A DNA stretch of 64,000 nt from NCBI GenBank assembly GCA_024734495.1, contig JALMQS010000153.1, positions 12,357,548-12,421,547 on the forward strand, given 5' to 3'. Positions 54,863 to 64,000 of the stretch are shown piece by piece. The translations under genes were made by a program, and so were the position numbers. The notes beneath the pieces are model-generated. The model was given only the letters and a program-made list of their open reading frames with translations. It was not told the origin of the DNA and made no database searches. How positions within the stretch are numbered: the first letter of the stretch is position 1; every line of letters starts with the position of its first letter. The stretch is from Forficula auricularia. Its lineage: Eukaryota > Arthropoda > Insecta > Dermaptera > Forficulidae.

Positions 54863-55319
54863 TCAGACAGCTTTGGCACAACATGCACGGGGTGGATGGA
54901 TAATTTTAAGTGATTTAGTATGTAAAAAAGTATTGTAGGTACTTTTAATTCTTGTCTTAAGTCACTTAAAGCATGCCTTAAAATGCCGAAATCTTATAAA
55001 TGTTAAAATTATCAATTTTTTCAATAATTAGTTATTAATTAATTAAGAAAACCATTGGGAAACTAATATATTTTCTACAAATCTAAAGAGCTATCGCATA
55101 GACCCATCACACAATTCCATGACTTTCGTGTTTCGAATTTTTATTCCATACTTAATTACCTAATTACTAATTATCATTCTATCAGCTGATGATAATGACT
55201 CGTAAACTTTTCATTTCAAAATTTCACTATTTACCTATTTCTAAAATTCCAGGCTCCACTTTTGAGACATCGGGTTATCATTTTCATTGGGCTTCGACTT
55301 TCGCAAGACTCGTTCCCGA

Positions 55320-55605
55320 CAGGTCCAACGAGATCGCTCTAGTACCGCGTAGTTACCCCCGGGTCCGGGCCCGAAAGGGGCCCGGCACTACTACAGTTAA
55401 ATAAATTTCTGTACTACTAAAATATATTACTTATTATAAAAAAAAGTATAAAATAACAAAATTAGGTAACAGAGCATATTAAGTTACAGATTTATTTATT
55501 TGTTAAATAATAAAATATTTTTCAAATTGAAAAATATAGTACTTTTATTTGGCCCGCTGGTCTTATTTTGCCCCAGGGCCCATAAAACAGCTCTCCACGG
55601 CCCTG
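55320..55605. mobile_element. hAT-like MITE with CAGGGCCG end
   Basis: Right end inverted reads CAGGGCCGTGGAGAGC; the left end reads CAGGTCCAACGAG with GGGTCCGGGCCCG just inside. Flanks GTTCCCGA (55312-55319) and ATTCCCGA (55606-55613) agree at 7 of 8 positions. GC-rich ends and AT-rich centre are typical. It is non-coding. Confidence 0.7.
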
Positions 55606-56843
55606 ATTCCCGACTTTTTTCGATCCTTAACCAATTATTTCCAATTTGCAAATTGCAACATTTACAACATGTTGCACCGATCATTCCTTTAATGCGTTAT
55701 CTGGTCATAGTCTAGAGTTTCATCTGGCGATTTTTTTATTTTGAGATTTTGTAACTTTTTTTTACAATAGAGATTGAAATAATTTCTATTTATTTAAGCT
55801 TGGAAATAATTCAAATAAAGCATCTGCCATTATATAGGCATCTTCATTGATAACTTTTTTCTACAGATGAATTGTATGAACCTCAGGTGGTCGCTTGAGA
55901 AATATATATGGCAATCTAATCAAAAGTTCATTGAGAAACAGATTTATTCAAACAGTTCACGGGGATATTTTTCAATCAAGCTGAACATTTTCTAGAATGA
56001 AGAAAAGAAATGGTATCACTTTATCACGAATAATTTTCCTACTACTATTTTATTTAATGTATCCTCAATTGAAAATATTATTATAACGATCGATAAAATA
56101 ATAAATTTCAAATATCTGATGAACATTTGGACGGACTATCACAGGATCCTAGGAATACGTAAAACCATGGCATGACAGATGGAAGGTACTCAGGTTGTCC
56201 ATCATATAATTATAATAAATGCTTTATATACTTTCACACCTCACCCTTACTTTGCTCACATGTAAAAATTTTCGCCCCGTTCAGTTTGCAGCAAAAATTT
56301 CGCCAAATTTTTATTGTAAAAAAAAAATTATTTCAATTAATGACGTTTTTCTAGAAATATTATTTTTTTAAATTTATACTTATTCTAACTTCATTACATT
56401 ACATTACATCGCACATAATTAAATCCCTCCCTTGTAAACCAACCTTTTTTTAATGTTCTTTAATCGGAATTCATCAAAAAATGCTCTAACGATTTTCATT
56501 AAAAAAAAAAATGAGTAAAATTCAATACCCAATCGATATATATTTTTTTTTTCAATTATATCACACAAAGCAAATGCGATTTTCTAATTCAACTAATCCT
56601 TGGTAATCTGGGAGACATTTCCTCGAAATCTGTAAATTCTCGAAACAGAACACGCAGTTGAATTATCTCTATTTTGGATAAATATTTATTTTCATTCAGA
56701 ATATTTGAAATGATCAAATTCGCAATTTATTTTTCTTTACCCATCTATATTTGATTAGAGATGATTATTGAGTAATTTAAATTTGGACTCGTCAATTAAT
56801 GTTATTTTCTATCTTCTTTGTTGTTATTAATTATGAATTAGAG
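55606..56843. other. AT-rich DNA, nothing recognisable
   Basis: Includes a short TTACATTACATTACATC repeat near 56390-56408. No supported gene or element. Confidence 0.5.
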
Positions 56844-59265
56844 CAGAGGTTCCCAACCCTGTGCCCGCGGGCGCCATGGCGCCCGCGGAACGATTCGTAT
56901 GTGCCCGCCAAAAAAATTAACAGGCTAAAAGCGAGGTGCGTAATTTATTGTATTCATAAGCGATGATCTATTAATAAACTATTATTATTGAGGAGATAGT
57001 TATAGTTCTTGTTATAATATATTTATGCATATAATGCAGAACAGACTTGCGCTATAACATTGATATTATATTGTAGTTCAATTATTATTTTTTTTATTAT
57101 TTATTTTAGTCCTAAAATGAGTGGACCAAGTAAAAGACAACGAACCTATAATTTTAACACTGACTGGGAGGAATCATATTGTTTCGTTAATTTGAAAAAT
57201 AAATGAGTTTGTTTGTTGTGTGGTAGTATAGCATTGCAGTGCCTAAAAAACATAACGTTGAACGACACTTTCAGACAAATCATGGCACTTTTAATGTGAA
57301 TTATCCTCTTAAATCTGAAGTAAGAAAGAAAAAATGTGTAATCTAAAATCAAGTCTAACAGCACAACAGACTGTTTTCACTAGACATGTGGAAAATTCTA
57401 AAAAGGCCACTATTGCTTCTTTCAAAATATCTCACATGCTCGCAAAAAAGAAGAAACCTTTCATTGATGGTGAGTTGTTTAAGGAACTATTTTTGACTGG
57501 TGCCGATTGTTTGTTTGATGGATTTTCTAACAAACGTGAGATTGTCTCAGCAATACAAGACTTACAGTTGTCAAATAATACAGTCACAAGAAGAATACAT
57601 GCAATTTCAACAGACATACAAACTCAGTTAAAAACTGACTTGGAAATATGTGACTGTTTCTCGCTACAATTTGACGAGTCAACAGATATATCAGACACCG
57701 CACAGTTAGCAGTTATGGTGAGAATGGTGTTTAGTAACTTCACAGTAAAAGAGGATATGTTACAAATATTACCTATGAAAGGACAGACAAGGGGTGAGGA
57801 TATTTATAATACATTCAAAACATACGCCAAGTCAATAAATATGCCTTTGCACAAGCTGTCTGCAATAACCACTGATGGGGCGCCAGCAATGATGGGTAAA
57901 AACAAAGGATTTATTGCCCTCTGCATGAAGGATGATTCATTTTCAAACTTCATGTCCTACCATTGTATTATCCACCAGGAAGCTCTGTGTTGTAAAATTT
58001 TGCCATTTGAACACGTCATGAAATAGTTACAAAAATAATCAATTCTATTCGAGCAGCTCCTTTGCAACACCGACTTTTCAAGGCCCTGTTAGAAGATACT
58101 GAAGATAAAGAACATGATCTTATTCTGCATACTGAAGTACGTTGACTCAGTAAAGGAAAGGTTCTTACAAGATTTGTGAGTTTAATTGAAGAAATAAAAA
58201 CATTTATAAACGATAGAAAGGAAAATTATGATGAACTAGCTGACTCTGGCTGGCTGATTGATTTGGGATTTCTCACAGACATCATGGAAAAATTGAATTC
58301 TTTAAATTTGGAGTTGCAGGGTAAAGACAAAAGCATAGCTGAAATGATAAGCTCTGTAAAGTCATTTAAAGCTAAATTGGATTTGTTGATATCACATCTG
58401 CAGATCAATTCTCTCGTGCATTTCCCACATATGAAGAAAATGCTAGGTGACAATGAATTAAATGGGACATTATTTATTAAGCATCTTCAAGAGTTAAAAA
58501 AACAGTTTGAAGAGAGATTTTTGCAGTTTAAACATATTGAGCCAATAGTTTCCTTCTGTATCACTCCTTTTACTTGCCAAATAAATGTTATGGAAATAGC
58601 CGCATGTATTGCAGATTTTGTTCAAGGTAAGACAGAAGAAAGGTAAGACAGAAGAACTAGAGTTAGAAATTTTGGACCTTAAGAATGATATTTTGCTAAA
58701 ATCCTTAATGTCAGAGGACTTTTGGAATACAGTGGATAGAGAAAAGTTCCCATTGTTGAAAAAAGCGGCATATAAAATTGAATCATTTTTCGGTTCGATA
58801 TATTTATGCGAATCATTGTTTTCAAACATGAACTTAATAAAATCAAGATATAGATCTCGACTCACCGATGAGCATCTTTATGATTGTCTGCTAACAGGAT
58901 TATCGTCATACGCTCCTAATTATGAAGCTCTGGCCAATGAAATGCAATGCCAAAGATCACATTGACTTTATTATATTTTTTAATTAAATGTTTTCTTTGT
59001 GTTTGTGTGTTTTGTTTACTTTCTTTACGTTTTGTAAATACATTTCTCTGTGTGTATGCAATTTGAAAAAAATGCCAAATAATTTTATTATTTTGAAACA
59101 TTTTTGTTTATTATTTATTAATACATTATGACTATAAGAAAATAAGAAAATAAATTATGGGAAAATGACAAGTTATGGAAGGAGTCGATTTAAAATAGGT
59201 GGTGCCCGCCACCCTACCGATATTTTAGAATGTGCTCTAGAGTAAAAAAAGGTTGGGAACCCCTG
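56844..59265 (+). mobile_element. hAT transposon, near full length, with perfect 8-bp duplication
   Basis: The ends CAGAGGTTCCCAACC (56844) and GGTTGGGAACCCCTG (ending 59265) are inverted with one mismatch. AATTAGAG is duplicated exactly at 56836-56843 and 59266-59273. The 2422-bp interior encodes a broken transposase at 57117-58965. A subterminal GCCCGCGGGCGCCATGGCGC palindrome follows the left end. The intact duplication and ends date the insertion as fairly recent, while the coding region has several lesions. Confidence 0.95.
57117..58965 (+). pseudogene. hAT transposase (GTF2IRD2/ZBED-like), inactivated
   Basis: Starts MSGPSKRQRTYNFNTDW with a BED zinc finger (VCLLCG ... HNVERHFQTNHG) read across a frame change near 57243. 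A TGA replaces the expected Cys codon at about 57204. The main open block 57334-58026 has QFDESTD, TTDGAPAMMG and CIIHQEALC, the acidic and Cys/His blocks of this family. Near 58022 a frame change follows; a TGA replaces Trp in TEVRW at about 58142. The block from 58176 has LIDLGFLTDIMEKLN and LNLELQGKDKSI. A 16-bp tandem duplication (58626-58657) shifts frame again, and the last block has ESFFGSIYLCES and RLTDEHLYDCL, the dimerisation region, ending at 58965. The order matches the family throughout. No functional protein is possible from this copy. Confidence 0.95.
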
Positions 59266-59369
59266 AATTAGAGTTTATGTTCCTAATCCTTTCATAGTTA
59301 GTGATCATCATATTTAAAACCTCATTTTGATTTACATTGATATAGAAACACTGAATATATAGACTAGAC

Positions 59370-59912
59370 CAGTGCTTCTTAAACTATAAGTCGCGGCCCC
59401 ATTTTGGGTTACGTAACTGAATTTGGGGTCGCGAAACAGGGCAACAATGATCAATGAACAAATTATAATACGCAGCGGCCAAAAATTAAAGTTTAGTGAA
59501 TTCGATGTATTTCTGTCATTGAATTTCAAATAATTTGTGAGATTGCCATTTTGTATTAGATATATATTTATTTATGTGAAGCGATGATCTCAGCATTGAC
59601 TATATTATAAAATCAAAATACAGATCAAATTTGAAAAATTTTGAACTCTTGTTTGATTCATTATTTATTAAGAAACAAACAGATTCATTTCATTTTTATT
59701 TAGATTTAATATTGTAATTATGTATTATTAATAAATGATAAAATTATTATAATTGGTATGTTTATAAAGATTTGCTTCATTATAAATTTATTTATGATTT
59801 ATTAGGGAAAATTAAGGTTTATATGTTTATACCATATATCCATATAATATGGGGTCGCGAAAAATTTCTCAGTCAAAATGGGGTCGCGAATGAAAAAGTT
59901 TAAGAAGCGCTG
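59370..59912. mobile_element. Non-autonomous hAT with perfect 8-bp duplication
   Basis: Ends CAGTGCTTCTTAAACTATAA and AGTTTAAGAAGCGCTG are inverted. GACTAGAC is duplicated exactly at 59362-59369 and 59913-59920. GGGGTCGCGAAA words lie next to both ends. It is 543 bp without coding potential and starts 104 bp after the larger hAT, whose ends are different, so the two belong to different subfamilies. Confidence 0.9.
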
Positions 59913-60639
59913 GACTAGACTAATCCTTTCAGTTTTTTTGAAATTTAATATGGAAATAAATATTATCTACAAACAGTTGAAAATTTCTTTTTCTTATTTA
60001 GTAGGTAAATAATATATTCACAAATATCACGTTTAACTCCAACAAAAATTATACAAAATGATCAGCAAATTAGACATTTACTTATTATGTTGTTTTTTTT
60101 ATTTGCTCAGGGATCATGTTGTTGGTTCGAGGTGAATTATATTTAATAAAAGTAATCTTAAAGGAGTACTTCCTATCCCATTTAGTTTAATTTGATTTAT
60201 GATGTTGTTTATTCAATTTGCTAAGACTTTGGAGGTCAGTTGATGATTTGGAAGTTTGCATCAGATAGCTGAAAAATAAACCCAGTGTGAGCTTACATTA
60301 TTGTATATTTGAAAGTAAAAAATTTTGTAGCAGAGTTCTCACTAAACAATATCCTTACTAATCGTTTACAAAAAAGTCCTCGACGCCACAAAACTACTGA
60401 AAAAAGAAACAAAAAGAGTATATACTATAAAATATATATATCCTTGAAAGCTTAATTTAATCTTCATATTAAATATAAGTGCTTTCGATAGTTCACGGAC
60501 TTAGTTTCCAATCTTGATATTTTTTAACATTGAAACTTTTCTCATTTTCTGCTATCGAATTATGATAAGACTATTTTTAAAGAAATAAAAATATACATAA
60601 TTTTCAATAACTAAAAAGTAAAGAGAGCTAACTCTGACA

Positions 60640-60862
60640 TACACCATTAAAGTCGCAAGGGTTGCTTAGAAGGTAGAGTTGTAAGCTTCCAGACCAACAG
60701 CAAGTACTATTTATTGAGGTCTCCCTGGTCAGCCTCAGCCTCTGGCCGGCTTTACTTTCTGAAGGGCCTTCGAAAATTAGTTTTGCTAATTGTTGATGGA
60801 TTGAAAATCGAACACGAGTCTGCCTGCTTGGTATTAATAGTTATAACTCATCTCTCTAGGCC
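60640..60862 (-). repeat. Possible degraded tRNA-derived SINE
   Basis: Minus strand reads CTAGAGAGATGAGTTATAAC, then CAGACTCGTGTTCGATTTTC, a B-box-like GTTCGATTT. Downstream GC-richer body contains CAGGGAGACCTC. No target duplication was found, so the call is tentative. Confidence 0.35.
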
Positions 60863-60942
60863 AGTTAATAACTAAACTCTTTTTTATCGCCATTTTCCCT
60901 TGGGAAGAGCGCTTATGCTAGCAATTTTTTTTTTCAATGTAA

Positions 60943-62145
60943 CTTTTACTCGAAATAAATAACAGAATTAATAGATTTAAAAAAATACATATAAATAATA
61001 ATTCGGTAATAGAGTCCCTAGAGATTTTAAAGAACTCGTCAGATCAAACTGGTTATTGGTTGAGAAGCCCCAATAAGACACCATTCTTGCTGAAATGCTT
61101 TGAAAAAATAAGTCCATTCAGGCACTTGATTCAACCATATTCAAGGTCTCCCATATATGATACGAATCTAAAAATATTAAATTATTTATTAAAAGTTGAT
61201 TTAAATTTTAGCAATGCTTCGAACACCAAACTATCACATAATATATCCTTCAAAATATATATAAATAAATTTTATAAAGAGTACTATCAGATTTTTACAG
61301 ATGGATCAAAAAGAAATAATGACTTCTCAGCAATGAGTATATACGATCCTCAATTAAAAACTGGAAAAGCTTATATCCTTCCTATGGAAGCATCTATTTT
61401 CACCGCAGAAGCAATGGCTATCTATGAAGCAATAAATTATATAAAAAATATCAATTGTAAAAAGTTTATAATCTGTTAAGACTCCCTATCAGTACTAACA
61501 ACACTGAAAACAATAGAATTTGCCAAATTAAATTTTCTCCTATTGAAAATTAAAAAAGAAATATACCAAGTTGGACAAATGGGCAAAGAAATAGAACTGA
61601 TGTGGATTAAAAGTCATTCTGGAATTTGTGCGAATGAGAAAGCAGATGCAATGGCCAAAAATGCTAGTATAAATTTTCCAACAAAAGCAATCCCAGTGAA
61701 CGATATAATGACTAAAATTAAAATGAATAATAATAAAGAATGGCAAAGACAATGGATAGAATCTTCAAGACTTAAAGGTTTCAACTTTTATTTGTTGAGA
61801 AGTAAGGTTGGCAGAATTCCATGGTATCATGAGACAATTGGACCTAGAATATTCTATTCTACTATAAATAGAATGAGACTAAACCATGCTCTGTATCCGG
61901 CTCATCTTTTTAAAATAGGACTGTATGATAAGGGAGAGTGTTCATGTGATGGTACATCATGGGGATGTCTCAATCATATGATATTTAGTTGTCCAAAATT
62001 TAGATTTAGAGATAGATTAGAGGGTGAATTGATTGCCAACGATGTTCAAAGGCCATGGAATCTGGCGCATCTTTTGTCTTTCGAGAGAGAGGAAATACAC
62101 AAAACATTGATTAGGTTTATCCTAGCAAACAAGATCAAGTTATAA
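60943..62145 (+). pseudogene. LINE ORF2 C-terminus: RNase H and tail domain, one stop
   Basis: A single frame runs from 60943 to the TAA ending at 62145, broken only by TAA at 61477-61479. RNase H landmarks are FTDGSK (first acid), FTAEAMAI (Glu), C-stop-DSLSVL (second Asp, with the stop in the position usually occupied by Ser), and NEKADAMAK (last Asp). The tail has GRIPWYHE, RMRLNHA, GECSCDG and NHMIFSCPKF, the Cys/His-containing end found in several insect LINE groups. The lesion count is low, so this is a younger copy than the jockey-type tails. Domain order and catalytic residues make the family call firm; the exact LINE clade is not resolved. Confidence 0.9.
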
Positions 62146-62463
62146 CGCAATTGACAACGAGAGTTATTATACCTAATTTGTGTTTTCCATGTGAAATTTT
62201 TATTATTTGGAACATTTTTTTTCATTATTTATTTATTAATTTATTGTTCTATTGATTTATTATTTAATTGTTTATTTATTGTTTATTTATTTGTTTGCTA
62301 TTTATTTATTATTGATATATTTATTTATTATGTATATAGTTATTTATTATTTATTTTTAATTTATTGTTCTAATTATTTATAAACTCATGGTAGACTGGC
62401 TACAATGGAATTCATTCCAAGGCCATTAGGGGGAGAGAAAAGAAAAAAAAAAAAAAAAAAAAA
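60943..62463 (+). mobile_element. 5'-truncated LINE 3' end with RNase H domain
   Basis: An open frame (with one stop) from about 60943 to 62145 is followed by a 3' untranslated region rich in TTTATTTATT and a poly-A tail at 62441-62462. The reverse transcriptase catalytic domain lies outside, 5' of the truncation. Target duplication is not clear. Confidence 0.85.
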
Positions 62464-63251
62464 TTAATAGATCTTAATTCTTTCACAAATGGTAATTCTT
62501 GCGCCAAACAGATAGCTAATATCCAAAAATTGTAAAATAATAATTTATAAATCAACGAAAATTATTTTGACCGCGCTGTTTGAAAAAGATATTTATCACG
62601 AGACTACTGCGGATTATGCTATTGGAGTCTGTGGAGTCTTAAGTCTGGACCAAGAGAGAAGATGTGATCCACTTAGCTACAATCCAACGTCATTTCGCGT
62701 ATTTTCAGATAGTATTTTCACTCAATATTTGACAAAAATTCACTACAATAGATTCGCGATTGAATCAAATTTAGAAAACATTCGATTATTTATAATATAT
62801 TTATTATTTATTTATTTATTTTTCTGGCCTCGTTTGGTATATACCATTTGGCTACCAAAATTGTTTACATTTCATTATAACATTTTAATTAGGTAGATAA
62901 TAAATAATTCTAAAATAATGTATTTATTTTACTTTATTTTAATTACCGGCAGATGAAATATTCTTAATATTAGAATTTTATTTTATTAAGTTCTTAAAAA
63001 TTCATTTACTAACTGACATCAGTGGGTCAAGTCCATTAATTAATTTTTTGTTGATTGAATTAAACATTTTTTAAGACTTGATATGCTCTCTATAAATTTT
63101 GTAGATATATCAGATCGGAAGGAGAGTGTGCAATGGTAACCAGCCCGGGATTATAGAGGGATTCTACTAATAAATTATAATATAATAAAATATTTAAAAA
63201 AATAGTCATTATCTAATTTCTTATTTTTTATACATAAATAAATAATTATTT
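62464..63251. other. AT-rich DNA with one unassigned frame
   Basis: A frame near 62567-62800 is somewhat less biased (ETTADYAIGVCGVLSLDQE), but I do not recognise it and its end is low-complexity. No other feature. Confidence 0.35.
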
Positions 63252-63463
63252 GGGGAGTCGGGTTAGCCGAGACGGCCTCGCTTAGGCATCGATCGATTAT
63301 GACTATGTTGGAGTGGAAGGCCGGGTTCGATCCTGGCTGGCAGATAAAAATTTCTTCCGGCTAAAAACTCGGTTCCCTCACTAACCCTACTAACACTTTA
63401 CTTATTTGCTGTCTAAATGGGCTTTGTTCCCAATGACAATAAATAAATAAAAAAAAAAAAAAA
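63252..63463 (+). mobile_element. tRNA-derived SINE with poly-A tail and duplication
   Basis: The head has an A-box-like TAGCCGAGACGG and the B-box GGTTCGATCC (63326-), then a body with CTCACTAACCCTACTAACAC, ending AATAAATAA and a long A run (63447-63463). AATTATTT is duplicated at 63244-63251 and 63464-63471. Length is about 212 bp. It differs in body sequence from the SINEs at 21337 and 28895. Confidence 0.85.
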
Positions 63464-63852
63464 AATTATTTGAAATAAACTACCAAAGAGTTTTAAAATA
63501 ATTATTTCGATCATTTTAATAAATTGAAAAACACTTGTTTATTTTATTATTCTTTTATCATAACACCCCCTTAAATATTCAATAAAATCGTTAAAAAATT
63601 TTATTTTTTTTAAATTTTGTTCCTAAAGTTCTGAATCTAAATGGCTTGAAATCTAATCAGTTCTCCGCAGTGAAAATAGAAACTTTAATGGTGTGTGAAA
63701 AAATTTCTATCCCAACTACAAGAGAGCAAAGTGAGCATGCAATGCATGAATTGGGTAGAGTGCTGCATTTTTCGGCTCTTTTCATATTTTCCTACTCATT
63801 TTAAAAATATCTTGGCGAGCTTGTCTTGTATCTACTGCATGATTAATTAAAT

Positions 63853-64000
63853 TGAAGGAAACAATAAAAGAGTGTATTTTCTGCTGGAATTATAAATTTT
63901 ATTTATTTATAACGAGACTATAGTTTCTAGGGCTTTGCCCTATTCATCAGTCTATTACAATTGATTCACAGGAATTAATTTATGATCTTTTATTTATTTA
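63853..64000. mobile_element. Hammerhead-bearing element, cut by window edge
   Basis: GAAGGAAACAATAAAAGAG, CTGCTGGAATTATAAATTT and ATTTATAACGAGACTATAGT match the hairpin at 5281-5399. The hammerhead-like core follows on the minus strand. The opposite arm, if any, lies beyond 64000. Confidence 0.7.
63908..63958 (-). ncRNA. Hammerhead ribozyme-like motif with 6-bp stem II
   Basis: Minus strand: CTGATGA (63944-63950), unpaired A, stem II TAGGGC/GCCCTA with loop AAA, GAAA (63924-63927), then palindromic ACTATAGT as stem III tract, C, and TCGTTATAA as stem I strand, which pairs loosely with TTGTAATAGA. The core is intact. Confidence 0.6.

Noticed and set aside
55180..55215. CTGATGATAATGACTCGTAAAC as a hammerhead
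   Set aside because: GAAA is absent (GTAAA) and neither stem pairs.
61060..61479. Host ribonuclease H gene
   Set aside because: The frame continues past the stop into a retrotransposon tail domain and ends at a poly-A tail, so it is a LINE fragment.
63115..63130. AGATCGGAAG resembling sequencing adapter
   Set aside because: The next bases (GAGAG) diverge from adapter sequence; it is a chance 10-mer.

Overview
The window reads as non-coding, repeat-dominated, strongly AT-rich nuclear DNA from an animal, most likely an arthropod. This rests on the mobile-element spectrum: a GTF2IRD2/ZBED-like hAT transposon, jockey-type LINE tails, a LINE tail with an RNase H domain, a (GAA)n-tailed LINE end, tRNA-derived SINEs, Helitron-like termini and many MITEs, with many poly-A, poly-T and TTTA runs. 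An insect, perhaps hemipteran, would fit, but the order cannot be fixed from this sequence. There is no bacterial-type gene, rRNA, CRISPR array or intact host gene. The only candidate host coding sequence is an 18-nt microexon at 6612-6629 with a textbook branch point, pyrimidine tract, CAG acceptor and GTAAGT donor. It suggests that much of the window is intron of a large plus-strand gene.

Layout. 1-6.6 kb: a dispersed-repeat edge, a 0.9-kb foldback element, a MITE containing a 20-bp minisatellite (3864-4444), a 100-bp tandem repeat and a hairpin element. 6.6-11.6 kb: the microexon, a hAT-like MITE, an old LINE tail, a mariner remnant, then a 2.76-kb composite element with matching ends (8804-11560) that holds a foldback and a head-to-head satellite. 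12.6-19 kb: two hammerhead-bearing inverted repeats, a tRNA-like module inside an inverted repeat, MITEs, a 1.05-kb nested palindrome and a unique GC-richer island. 19-30 kb: SINEs, Helitron-like ends, a TA-flanked MITE, and more hammerhead loci. 30-46 kb: a hAT shell holding a LINE tail, direct duplications, a second LINE tail, two hammerhead inverted repeats and several MITEs. 46-56 kb: three hammerhead inverted repeats within 1.7 kb, a Helitron and a LINE tail. 56-64 kb: a nearly full-length but inactivated hAT (56844-59265) with perfect 8-bp target duplication, a second hAT MITE 104 bp downstream, a LINE 3' end with RNase H, a SINE, and another hammerhead locus at the right edge.

The most interesting signal is a recurring module. 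About ten loci carry CTGANGA, a stem, then GAAA, followed by a self-complementary tract and a U-H cleavage position (GAAACGTC or GAAATATATATC types). Flanking bases that can pair as hammerhead stem I are visible at most loci. Most copies occur as divergent pairs in the arms of inverted repeats. This matches type I hammerhead ribozymes with minimal stem III, the kind reported from the terminal repeats of Penelope-like retroelements. I see no Penelope reverse transcriptase here, so these look like non-autonomous or terminal-repeat remnants. At several loci the two arms carry different core mutations, so the ancestor was intact. Scattered GC-richer, repeat-free islands are candidate conserved regulatory elements, but that is inference.
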